Assembly (NCBI GenBank): GCA_012799265.1
Contig: JAAZLP010000289.1
Location: 1-5,454 of the forward strand
DNA from: Phyllobacteriaceae bacterium
GTDB taxonomy: Bacteria > Pseudomonadota > Alphaproteobacteria > Rhizobiales > Devosiaceae
Reading direction: 5' to 3'
Length of the DNA: 5,454 nucleotides
Under the pieces are notes generated by a model, which was not told the origin of the DNA, did no database searches, and saw nothing but the letters and a program-made list of their open reading frames with translations. The stretch's first letter is position 1; each line of letters begins with the position of its first letter. Positions 1 through 4,972 of the stretch are shown in pieces. The position numbers and the translations under genes were made by a program.

Positions 1-1
1 C

Positions 2-1066
2 CCCGAACAGGGTTTCACCCTGCCGGGCATGACCATCGTCTGCGGCGACAGCCACACCTCGACCCACGGCGCTTTCGGTGCTCTGACTCACGGTATCGGC
101 ACCTCGGAAGTTGAACACGTTCTGGCCACCCAGACGCTGATCCAGCAGAAGGCCAAGAACATGCTGGTGCGTGTTGACGGTCAGCTGCCCCCGGGCGTCA
201 CCGCCAAGGACATCATTCTCGCCATCATCGGCGAAATCGGTACCGCTGGCGGTAATGGTCACGTGATCGAATTTGCCGGCGAAGCCATCCGCTCGCTGTC
301 GATGGAAGGCCGCATGACGGTCTGCAATATGACCATCGAAGGCGGCGCCCGCGCCGGTCTCATTGCCCCGGACGAAAAGACCTTTGCCTATGTGAAGGAC
401 CGCCCGCGCGCGCCCAAGGGTGCCGCATGGGATATGGCGCTCGACTACTGGAAGACGCTCTATACCGACGAAGGCGCGCATTACGACAAGGTGGTCGTGC
501 TCGACGCCGCCAACCTGCCGCCGATCGTGTCCTGGGGCTCGTCGCCGGAAGACGTGATCTCGGTTCAGGGTGTCGTGCCCAATCCGGATGATATCCAGGA
601 CGAAACCAAGCGTGCCTCCAAGTGGCGTGCTCTGGACTATATGGGCCTGCAGCCGGGCACCAAGATCACCGACATCAAGCTCGATCGCGTGTTCATCGGT
701 TCGTGCACCAATGGCCGTATCGAAGACCTGCGCGCCGCCGCAGCCGTTGTCGGCGACAAGAAGGTAGCCTCCCACGTGTCCGCCATGGTCGTGCCGGGTT
801 CGGGCCTCGTGAAGGCGCAGGCAGAAGCCGAAGGCCTCGACGTGATCTTCAAGAACGCTGGCTTTGAATGGCGCGAGCCGGGTTGTTCCATGTGCCTTGC
901 CATGAACCCGGACAAGCTCAAGCCGGAAGAACGTTGCGCCTCGACCTCGAACCGCAACTTTGAAGGCCGTCAGGGCTTCAAGGGTCGTACCCACCTGGTG
1001 TCGCCCGCCATGGCCGCTGCTGCCGCCATTGCCGGCCACTTCGTCGATATCCGCGAGTGGCAGTAA
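2..1066 (+). CDS. leuC: 3-isopropylmalate dehydratase large subunit, 5'-truncated by window
   Basis: This is the large subunit of isopropylmalate isomerase. With LeuD it interconverts 2- and 3-isopropylmalate in leucine biosynthesis in the cytoplasm, using a [4Fe-4S] cluster. The frame is open from base 2 and begins with PEQGFTLPGMTIVCGDSHTS, a signature of the aconitase/LeuC family, so the true start lies upstream. About 354 residues are present; the family is usually about 465-470, so roughly 115 N-terminal residues are missing. The three cluster-ligating cysteines are visible: one in FIGSCTNGR (codon 704-706) and two in the CxxC of EPGCSMCLAMNPDKL (codons 884-886 and 893-895). The substrate-loop segment STSNRNFEGRQG and the ending SPAMAAAAAIAGHF are also typical. 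The methionine at 29 is internal and not a start. leuD does not follow; the stop overlaps the next gene by 10 bases. Identification is secure. Confidence 0.97.
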   Translation, partial: PEQGFTLPGMTIVCGDSHTSTHGAFGALTHGIGTSEVEHVLATQTLIQQKAKNMLVRVDGQLPPGVTAKDIILAIIGEIGTAGGNGHVIEFAGEAIRSLSMEGRMTVCNMTIEGGARAGLIAPDEKTFAYVKDRPRAPKGAAWDMALDYWKTLYTDEGAHYDKVVVLDAANLPPIVSWGSSPEDVISVQGVVPNPDDIQDETKRASKWRALDYMGLQPGTKITDIKLDRVFIGSCTNGRIEDLRAAAAVVGDKKVASHVSAMVVPGSGLVKAQAEAEGLDVIFKNAGFEWREPGCSMCLAMNPDKLKPEERCASTSNRNFEGRQGFKGRTHLVSPAMAAAAAIAGHFVDIREWQ

Positions 1067-1494
1067 GCAAGACCGATTGGTCGGGGTTTTACGCCCCGAC
1101 CCTCGACGACATCGAGGCCATCGCCAGTCAGGCGCTGGCCGATCTGCCTGAGCCTTTCAAGTCTCTCGCCGCAGACGTCACCTGTGCGGTGGCGGAGTTC
1201 GCCGAAGACGATGTGCTTGAAGGTTTTGGTATGAAAAGCCCCTTCGAGCTGATGGGGCTTTTTACCGGCATTGGTCTTACCGAAGACGGGGCCGTCCCGC
1301 AGACCGGGCAATTGCCTAACACCGTATTCCTCTATCGCCGCGCCATTCTCGACTACTGGGCCGAGAATGATGACAACACGCTCGGCGAAGTTGTGACCCA
1401 CGTGCTCATCCATGAACTGGGCCACCATTTCGGTTTTTCTGATGATGATATGGAAGCGATCGAAGCCGCAGCCGACGCGGAAGAGCACGGATAA
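1057..1494 (+). CDS. zincin-like small metallopeptidase (HExxH, PF06262-type)
   Basis: This 145-aa cytoplasmic protein resembles the bacterial minimal zincin family (Zincin_1, formerly DUF1025; 'metallopeptidase family protein'). The evidence is an HELGHHFGF motif at residues 119-127, where H119, E120 and H123 form the HExxH zinc-binding and catalytic core, followed by the acidic segment DDDMEAIE typical of the family. The N-terminal half contains the usual LADLPEPFKSLAADVTCAVAEF helix-strand pattern. No signal peptide or membrane segment is visible. The start is GTG at 1057, inside the end of leuC, because the next possible in-frame start lies about 130 bases downstream and would remove conserved sequence. 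There is no strong Shine-Dalgarno, so translation is probably coupled to termination of leuC at 1066. The peptidase substrate is unknown for this family. It is probably co-transcribed with leuC. A strong hairpin lies in codons 8-15. Confidence 0.85.
   Translation: MAVSKTDWSGFYAPTLDDIEAIASQALADLPEPFKSLAADVTCAVAEFAEDDVLEGFGMKSPFELMGLFTGIGLTEDGAVPQTGQLPNTVFLYRRAILDYWAENDDNTLGEVVTHVLIHELGHHFGFSDDDMEAIEAAADAEEHG
1079..1101 (+). other. strong stem-loop just after the leuC stop
   Basis: A perfect 8-bp inverted repeat, GGTCGGGG (1079-1086) and CCCCGACC (1094-1101), is separated by the 7-nt loop TTTTACG. It starts 12 bases past the leuC stop and lies within codons 8-15 of the downstream metallopeptidase gene. 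No U-tract follows, so it is not a classic intrinsic terminator. A competing 4-bp stem, GACC (1071-1074) with GGTC (1079-1082), shares its left arm, so the two structures exclude each other. A role in mRNA 3'-end stability or attenuation is inferred only. Confidence 0.55.
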
Positions 1495-1632
1495 ATTCTT
1501 GATCGAATTAGCGATTAAGTTCGGAATGTTAGGTAAACAAGCGGTAAATCTTTGGATTTCCACGCAACAAAATTATTTTGACTTGACTGCTCATTGTAGA
1601 GCGGTTGGCAAACATTTGTGGGAATTCAAAAA
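1495..1632 (+). promoter_or_regulatory. AT-rich intergenic region, probable promoter for the 1633 gene
   Basis: This 138-base gap is visibly richer in A and T than its GC-rich surroundings, as expected of a promoter region. It contains two overlapping -35-like hexamers, TTGACT at 1578-1583 and TTGACT at 1583-1588. I see no good -10 hexamer at 16-18 bases from either. A weaker pair is TTGGAT (1552-1557) with TATTTT (1574-1579), spacer 16. No terminator for the upstream gene is apparent; the only palindrome is a short AATTC (1494-1498)/GAATT (1505-1509). That a promoter lies here is inferred from composition and from the isolated downstream gene; the exact boxes are uncertain. Confidence 0.3.
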
Positions 1633-1938
1633 ATGACCGTCAGGTCCAAAGCATCGCTGAAGATCGTTCAGCCCGAAATTGATGAAGTCGAAGCGGTTCT
1701 GCAAGATGCCGCCAAACAGACTGCCCCCATGGTCCAGCGTCTCGCTACCCATCGCGATCGCATCGACCTTGCTGTCAAGGAACTCGAAAGCGAACGTTTC
1801 GACCTGATCTCGCGCCGAGATCTGCTACGCCGTCAGGTGGAAGCGGTCGAACAGGGTCTGGCCCTGCATATCGCCGACATCGAGGCCACCATGCGTCTCT
1901 ATGAGGGTGGCCTCAACGCCCTTCCAGCGGCAAATTGA
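1633..1938 (+). CDS. hypothetical helical/coiled-coil protein, 101 aa
   Basis: I do not recognise this gene. The predicted product is 101 residues, highly charged and almost entirely helical from about residue 15 to 95. Runs such as HRDRIDLAVKELESERFDL and LLRRQVEAVEQGLALHIADI have hydrophobic residues at heptad-like spacing, which suggests a two-helix coiled coil. There is no signal peptide, membrane segment or cysteine. I chose ATG 1633 because GGAA (1621-1624) sits 8 bases upstream as a plausible Shine-Dalgarno. A GTG at 1618 would add five residues but would place that Shine-Dalgarno inside the coding region. It is preceded by an AT-rich gap and converges on the minus-strand gene ending at 1974, so it is probably monocistronic. 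GC-rich third positions like those of its neighbours support it being a real gene. Function unknown. Confidence 0.7.
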   Translation: MTVRSKASLKIVQPEIDEVEAVLQDAAKQTAPMVQRLATHRDRIDLAVKELESERFDLISRRDLLRRQVEAVEQGLALHIADIEATMRLYEGGLNALPAAN

Positions 1939-1969
1939 CGGTAAACTATCTGGCAGGCGGGATGATCCC

Positions 1970-1995
1970 CGAGTTAGTCGCGTTGGACGAACTCG
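1970..1995. other. stem-loop at the convergent gene junction
   Basis: An imperfect inverted repeat pairs CGAGTTAGTC (1970-1979) with GACGAACTCG (1986-1995), 9 of 10 bases, around the 6-nt loop GCGTTG. It overlaps the stop codon and last codons of the minus-strand gene and lies 31 bases beyond the stop of the plus-strand gene. Next to it GGGA-TGA-TCCC (1959-1969 region) forms a second small hairpin. Neither strand has a U-tract, so this could be a Rho-independent-like or RNA-stabilising 3' structure serving both genes, but that is inferred. Confidence 0.4.
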
Positions 1996-2273
1996 AACTC
2001 CGCCTCATTCCCGCCCGCCGGATCATCCGAGACCCTCAGGGCTAGTCCGCCCTCCTCCAGGGCCGCGAACCATTCCTCCCAGCTCACCAGATGAAAGCCG
2101 CCAATGCGGTCGGGCCCTTCATTGCCGTCGGCATTGAGTTCATACTGGCCAAAGGTGAGCTGCAGCACCGTGCGGTTCTGCGTCCCTTCGGGGACATCCA
2201 TGAGCATGGGATTGCCGCCGCGTGCCTCAACCCACTGACGGATGGCCTCGCGAGACTCCAGTATCTGGGACAT
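1974..2273 (-). CDS. hypothetical acidic protein, 99 aa
   Basis: I do not recognise this family. The product is 99 residues and strongly acidic: by hand count, 19 Asp/Glu against 7 Arg and no Lys. It appears to have an N-terminal helix (ILESREAIRQWVEARGG) followed by a strand-rich region (RTVLQLTFGQYELNAD) and a Trp-containing segment (FHLVSWEEWFAALEEGGLAL). No signal peptide or membrane segment is visible, so it is probably cytoplasmic. Two ATGs, four codons apart, are possible. I chose the inner one because GGAG (2280-2283 on the complement) lies 6 bases upstream of it, whereas the outer ATG (2283-2285) overlaps that Shine-Dalgarno and has no good one of its own. It is divergent from the DUF4893 gene and convergent with the 101-aa gene. 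The protein-like composition favours this over the opposite-strand frames, which have no plausible start. Function unknown. Confidence 0.72.
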   Translation of the reverse strand: MSQILESREAIRQWVEARGGNPMLMDVPEGTQNRTVLQLTFGQYELNADGNEGPDRIGGFHLVSWEEWFAALEEGGLALRVSDDPAGGNEAEFEFVQRD

Positions 2274-2353
2274 GGGAAACTCCATATTGCTTTGCTTGAG
2301 AAAGGCTTCTCGACATGCAAGGTTCCCAATCCCTTGGAGGAAGACTTCAGACC
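2274..2353. promoter_or_regulatory. divergent intergenic region with inverted repeat
   Basis: This 80-base region separates two divergently read genes and must hold the promoters for both, or at least for the minus-strand gene. It contains an inverted repeat, GAGAA (2298-2302) and TTCTC (2307-2311) around AGGC, which extends by one G-T and one A-T pair to 2296-2313. A short direct repeat, TTGCT/TTGCT, lies at 2287-2296. I could not find a convincing -35/-10 pair on either strand. An operator role for the inverted repeat is a guess from its position. Confidence 0.25.
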
Positions 2354-2934
2354 ATGACTAAAAGCCCGCTCCGCCTGCTCTCGGCCAGCCTCGCCGCCAT
2401 TCTTGCCCTGCCCATGGTGGCACCGCTCGCCTGCACGGTTCCGCAACAGGCAACCCTGACCGACGCCGATTATGACCGCAGTTCCAGTCTTCCCGCGTGC
2501 GCGGGCTGGGCGAAGCCATGCGCGGCGAGATTGAGGAAGAGCGCGAGACCGTCGCGGCGCTCTATGCGCCCGGGCTGGACGTGGTCGACGCCGTGCCGGA
2601 TGGGAAATATCGCTGCCGCACCATCAAGCTTGGCGGCTTCCTGCCGCTTGTGACCTATAACTTCTTCAATTGCCGCATCTCCGAAGACGGCACGAAAAAC
2701 GAAAAGGTGTCGGGCTCGCAGCGCTTTACCGGCACGCTGACGCCCAGTGATGACGGCATCTTCTATCAGGGCGCCCTGCACTATAACGACGACCCGGCCA
2801 ACGCCTATGGGACGGACGAAGAGTTCAATCAGGTGGGCTGCGTCTATAAGATTGCCGACGAGGATCATTACATCCTCGAAATGCCACTACCCCTGCGCGA
2901 ATCGACACATGACGTGATCGAACTGGTCCGCTAA
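2354..2934 (+). pseudogene. DUF4893 domain protein, frameshifted after signal peptide
   Basis: The second half (frame of 2476-2934) matches the alphaproteobacterial DUF4893 family as I know it: GKYRCRTIKLGG, LPLVTYNFFNCRI, KVSGSQRFTG, FYQGALHYNDDP, NQVGCVYKI and the ending HDVIELVR. The family is exported or periplasmic and has no known function. The first half lies in a different frame. ATG 2354 has GGAGGAAG at 2336-2343, ten bases upstream, and begins a signal peptide (MTKSPLRLLSASLAAILALP, then MVAPLAC) leading to TLTDADYDR. That frame then runs into non-protein-like sequence and stops at 2653. The correct frame resumes at 2476-2490 with QFQSSRVRGLGEAMRGEI. One missing base near 2475-2490 restores a protein of about 193 residues, the expected size. 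A GTG at 2497 could start a 145-aa product, but without the export signal. It is either a true mutation or a sequence error. Confidence 0.75.
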
Positions 2935-2980
2935 GCGCGAGACTGATAAGCAAACGGTCCACTAAAGGCATAGGCGCGAG

Positions 2981-3517
2981 ATGGCAGAAAAATCCCACCG
3001 CATCCTTCTGGGCACGATTGGCGCGGCCCATGGTATCAAGGGCGAGGTACGCATCACCTCGCACACGCAGGAACCGGAGGCGATTGCCTCCTATGGTCCG
3101 CTCGATACCAATAGGCCCGGCCTCACCATCACCATCGAATCCGCCCGACTGCAGAAGACCGTCCTGATCGCGCGGCTCAAGGGCGTGCGCGATCGGAATG
3201 AAGCAGAGCTGCTGAACGGTACCGAGCTCTATATCGACCGCTCTCGCCTGCCCGATCCGGAAGACGAGGATGATTTTTATCATGCCGACCTCATCGGCCT
3301 TGATGCGCGGCTCGAAAGTGGCGTCAGCATCGGCAAGGTGACCGCGCTGCACAATCACGGCGCTGGCGATATCCTTGAAGTTCAGGATGACCGCTCGGGC
3401 GACAGCTTCCTTTTCCCCTTCACCAAGGCAGTGGTACCGACCATCAAGATCGCCGACGGCTACCTCTCCATCGCGCCGCCGCTGGACGCTGATCCCGGAG
3501 AGGAAGAGCCGGCGTGA
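2981..3517 (+). CDS. rimM: ribosome maturation factor RimM
   Basis: RimM assists late assembly of the 30S subunit head and 16S rRNA processing by binding ribosomal protein S19; it is cytoplasmic. The 178-aa product has the expected two domains. The N-terminal beta-barrel (about residues 8-88) carries the family motif LGTIGAAHGIKGEVRI and the KGVRDRNEAELLNGTELYI segment. The C-terminal PRC-barrel (about 96-168) carries DDFYHADLIGL, HNHGAGDILEV and FPFTKAVVPTI. A short acidic tail ends the protein. Length is normal for the family. The start is ATG 2981, with AGG at 2972-2974 six bases upstream as a weak Shine-Dalgarno. It overlaps trmD by four bases (GTGA), which indicates translational coupling. 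rpsP, the usual upstream partner, is absent here; the broken DUF4893 gene ends 46 bases upstream instead. Identification is secure. Confidence 0.96.
   Translation: MAEKSHRILLGTIGAAHGIKGEVRITSHTQEPEAIASYGPLDTNRPGLTITIESARLQKTVLIARLKGVRDRNEAELLNGTELYIDRSRLPDPEDEDDFYHADLIGLDARLESGVSIGKVTALHNHGAGDILEVQDDRSGDSFLFPFTKAVVPTIKIADGYLSIAPPLDADPGEEEPA
3497..3508 (+). promoter_or_regulatory. Shine-Dalgarno for trmD GTG start
   Basis: The purine run GGAGAGGAAGAG lies inside the last codons of rimM, and its AGGA (3501-3504) sits nine bases before GTG 3514. It fixes the overlapping GTG as the trmD start and allows initiation independent of rimM termination. Confidence 0.6.
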
Positions 3518-4194
3518 GTTTTTCGGCCGATATTATCACCCTGTTTCCTGAACTGTTCCCCGGCCCGCTTGGCGCTTCCGTGCTGGGCCGAGGGATGAGC
3601 GACGGGTTGTGGAGCCTGAGGGCGACCCAGCTCAGGGATTTCGCGACGGATCGCCATCGCACCGTTGATGACACACCGTCTGGCGGCGGCGCAGGCATGG
3701 TGCTCAAGGCTGATATTCTCGCCAAGGCCATCGACACCATAGCCCCGCTCGATGATCCGCGGCCTCGCATCCTGATGTCCCCCCGCGGCAAGCCACTGAC
3801 CCAGGCGCGCGCGCATGAACTGGCGACGGGCCCCGGTGCCGTGATTGTCTGTGGGCGTTTCGAGGGGGTCGACCAGCGCGTCATAGACAGCCGTGGACTG
3901 GAGGAGATCTCCATCGGGGACTATGTGCTGGCCGGTGGCGAAGTCGCCGCCATGGTCCTCCTGGAGGCCGTCGTGCGGCTGATCCCCGGGGTTCTGGGTG
4001 CACTCGACAGCCGTGACGAGGAAAGCTTTGAAAACGGCCTTCTCGAATATCCGCACTACACAAGACCACAGGTTTTTGAAGGCGCGGAAATTCCTGCTGT
4101 GCTCACTTCCGGGGACCACGGGAAGATCGCCAAATGGCGACATGAGCAATCCCTGGCGCTGACAGCGGCACGGCGACCGGACTTGCTGAAGTAG
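3514..4194 (+). CDS. trmD: tRNA (guanine(37)-N1)-methyltransferase TrmD
   Basis: TrmD transfers a methyl group from S-adenosylmethionine to N1 of G37 in tRNAs with G36, which prevents +1 frameshifting; it is a cytoplasmic homodimer of the SPOUT class. The 226-aa product shows all family signatures: the N-terminal ITLFPELF, DDTPSGGGAGMV (52-63), SPRG (89-92), the VCGRFEGVDQRV loop (112-123), the trefoil-knot cofactor site EISIGDYVLAGGE (131-143), and the interdomain/C-terminal GLLEYPHYTRP (175-185) with KWRHEQSLALT. The residue equivalent to E. coli catalytic Asp169 (EDSF) is Glu170 here (EESF), a conservative change. The protein ends shortly after RRPDLL and lacks the 20-30 residue tail of the E. 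coli enzyme. The start is GTG 3514, overlapping the rimM stop and preceded by a strong purine-rich Shine-Dalgarno. Identification is secure. Confidence 0.97.
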   Translation: MSFSADIITLFPELFPGPLGASVLGRGMSDGLWSLRATQLRDFATDRHRTVDDTPSGGGAGMVLKADILAKAIDTIAPLDDPRPRILMSPRGKPLTQARAHELATGPGAVIVCGRFEGVDQRVIDSRGLEEISIGDYVLAGGEVAAMVLLEAVVRLIPGVLGALDSRDEESFENGLLEYPHYTRPQVFEGAEIPAVLTSGDHGKIAKWRHEQSLALTAARRPDLLK

Positions 4195-4409
4195 GACGCA
4201 CCCGGCGCTCTCGTCGCAGGCGAAAGCGCGGCAAGGGACTGGACTCTGGAGCGCATTTCCCCTATGAGCCGCCCATCTGTGCTTTGGGCGTTTCGGACCT
4301 ATTGCGCAATAAGACCAAGAAGACTGCCCTTCCGTTACCAACCAAGACCGGGCGACGTGGCCGAAAGGCCCATCAAGTTGCTCCTGTGAAAAGATCGAAA
4401 CGGATCAAA
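4195..4409 (+). promoter_or_regulatory. structured 215-nt leader between trmD and rplS
   Basis: This long gap holds several small structures. Hairpin A is GCGCT (4205-4209)/AGCGC (4225-4229) with inner TCG/CGA pairs. Hairpin B is CGCCCA (4270-4275)/TGGGCG (4285-4290). Hairpin C is GGCC-GAAA-GGCC (4359-4370), with a GNRA tetraloop. A perfect 10-bp palindrome, ATTGCGCAAT, lies at 4301-4310. A 41-codon open frame runs 4264-4389, and TCCGTT (4331-4336) is exactly complementary to AACGGA (4399-4404), which contains the rplS Shine-Dalgarno. Hairpin B is followed only by TTTC, so it is at best a weak terminator for trmD. The region probably adjusts rplS output relative to rimM/trmD; the mechanism is inferred. 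Confidence 0.4.
4264..4389 (+). CDS. possible 41-aa leader peptide (uORF) upstream of rplS
   Basis: An ATG at 4264 opens a 41-codon frame ending in TGA at 4387-4389, 20 bases before the rplS start. The peptide starts MSRPSVLWAFRTYC and is rich in Arg and Pro. A GGAG (4248-4251) lies 12 bases upstream, farther than ideal. Hairpins B and C fall inside it, and its ribosome would cross the segment that can pair with the rplS Shine-Dalgarno. No homologue is recalled, and the frame may be coincidental; it is recorded as a candidate only. Confidence 0.2.
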   Translation: MSRPSVLWAFRTYCAIRPRRLPFRYQPRPGDVAERPIKLLL

Positions 4410-4913
4410 ATGACCAATATCATCCAGCAGCTCGAAGCCGAGCAGATTGCAGCGCTGTCTGAAAAGCGCCAGCTCCCCGAATTCACCCATGGCGACACCG
4501 TCAAGGTGTGGGTCAAGATCCGCGAAGGCGACAAGGAACGTCTTCAGGCCTATGAAGGCGTCGTGATCGCCCGCTCCGGTGGCGGCATCATGGAAAGCTT
4601 CACCGTCCGCAAGATTTCCTACGGTGAAGGCGTGGAACGCGTGTTCCCGATCTACTCGCCGAACGTTGCTTCGGTCGAAGTGATCAAGCGCGGTAAGGTC
4701 CGTCGCGCCAAGCTGTACTACCTGCGTGACCGTCGCGGTAAGTCGGCTCGTATTTTCGAATCGACCAACTCGCGTACCAAGAAGATCGAAGCCAGCGAGC
4801 GCGAAGCAGCACAGGCTGCCAAGGAAGCCCGCGAAGCCGAACGTATTGCCGCTGCAGAAGCATTTGCCGCTGAGCAGGCCGCAGCAGCAGAAGCTGAAGC
4901 CAAGAGCGAATAA
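4410..4913 (+). CDS. rplS: 50S ribosomal protein L19, with long C-terminal tail
   Basis: L19 is a 50S protein at the 30S/50S interface near bridge B8. The 167-aa product contains the full L19 core in residues 1-120: IIQQLEAEQI, FTHGDTVKVWVKIREGDKER, QAYEGVVIARSGGG, ESFTVRKISYGEGVERVFPI and RGKVRRAKLYYLRDRRGKSA. The E. coli protein is about 115 residues. Here a tail of about 45 residues (123-167) follows, rich in Ala, Glu and Lys and predicted helical, as is common in alphaproteobacterial L19. ATG 4410 is chosen because the conserved N-terminus begins MTNIIQQLE and CGGA (4401-4404) is a suitably spaced Shine-Dalgarno. The frame is open further upstream, to a GTG at 4284, but that 42-codon stretch is not L19-like. 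It is the last gene of the rimM-trmD-rplS set and ends before a strong terminator. Confidence 0.97.
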   Translation: MTNIIQQLEAEQIAALSEKRQLPEFTHGDTVKVWVKIREGDKERLQAYEGVVIARSGGGIMESFTVRKISYGEGVERVFPIYSPNVASVEVIKRGKVRRAKLYYLRDRRGKSARIFESTNSRTKKIEASEREAAQAAKEAREAERIAAAEAFAAEQAAAAEAEAKSE

Positions 4914-4935
4914 GCTCTGGCTCACCCGTGATTTG

Positions 4936-4966
4936 AAAAGCCCGGCCATCGTGCCGGGCTTTTTGT
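4936..4966 (+). terminator. intrinsic terminator after rplS
   Basis: A perfect stem pairs AAAAGCCCGGC (4936-4946) with GCCGGGCTTTT (4953-4963) around the loop CATCGT. It starts 22 bases past the rplS stop and runs into TTTTTG. The GC-rich core plus U-tract is a textbook Rho-independent terminator; the A-run on the left means it could also work on the opposite strand. Confidence 0.92.
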
Positions 4967-4972
4967 TGCCTG

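Noticed and set aside
970..1563. Minus-strand open frame across leuC end and metallopeptidase
   Set aside because: It lies opposite two well-supported genes and its translation has no family features.
2315..2353. Earlier ATG for the DUF4893 gene
   Set aside because: It would put 13 polar residues in front of a clean signal peptide and place the GGAGGAAG Shine-Dalgarno inside the coding region.
2480..2500. Programmed -1 ribosomal frameshift in the DUF4893 gene
   Set aside because: The zero-frame codons AGT TCC AGT CTT CCC contain no X-XXY-YYZ slippery heptamer, and no obvious pseudoknot follows.
4284..4312. Promoter TTGGGC-N17-CAATAA for rplS
   Set aside because: Both boxes match consensus poorly (3 of 6 and 2 of 6) and overlap hairpin B; too weak to list.
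3460..4341. Long minus-strand open frame (293 codons) opposite trmD
   Set aside because: It is antisense to an unmistakable TrmD, has no recognisable domain, and is expected from GC-rich codon bias.
4284..4409. In-frame 42-codon upstream extension of rplS from GTG 4284
   Set aside because: No Shine-Dalgarno, the residues do not resemble L19, and the family start MTNIIQQLE lies at 4410 with a good Shine-Dalgarno.
4335..4949. Minus-strand open frame (204 codons) opposite rplS
   Set aside because: Antisense shadow of the L19 gene; the product is a Phe/Leu/Gly-rich artefact and the frame runs into the terminator.
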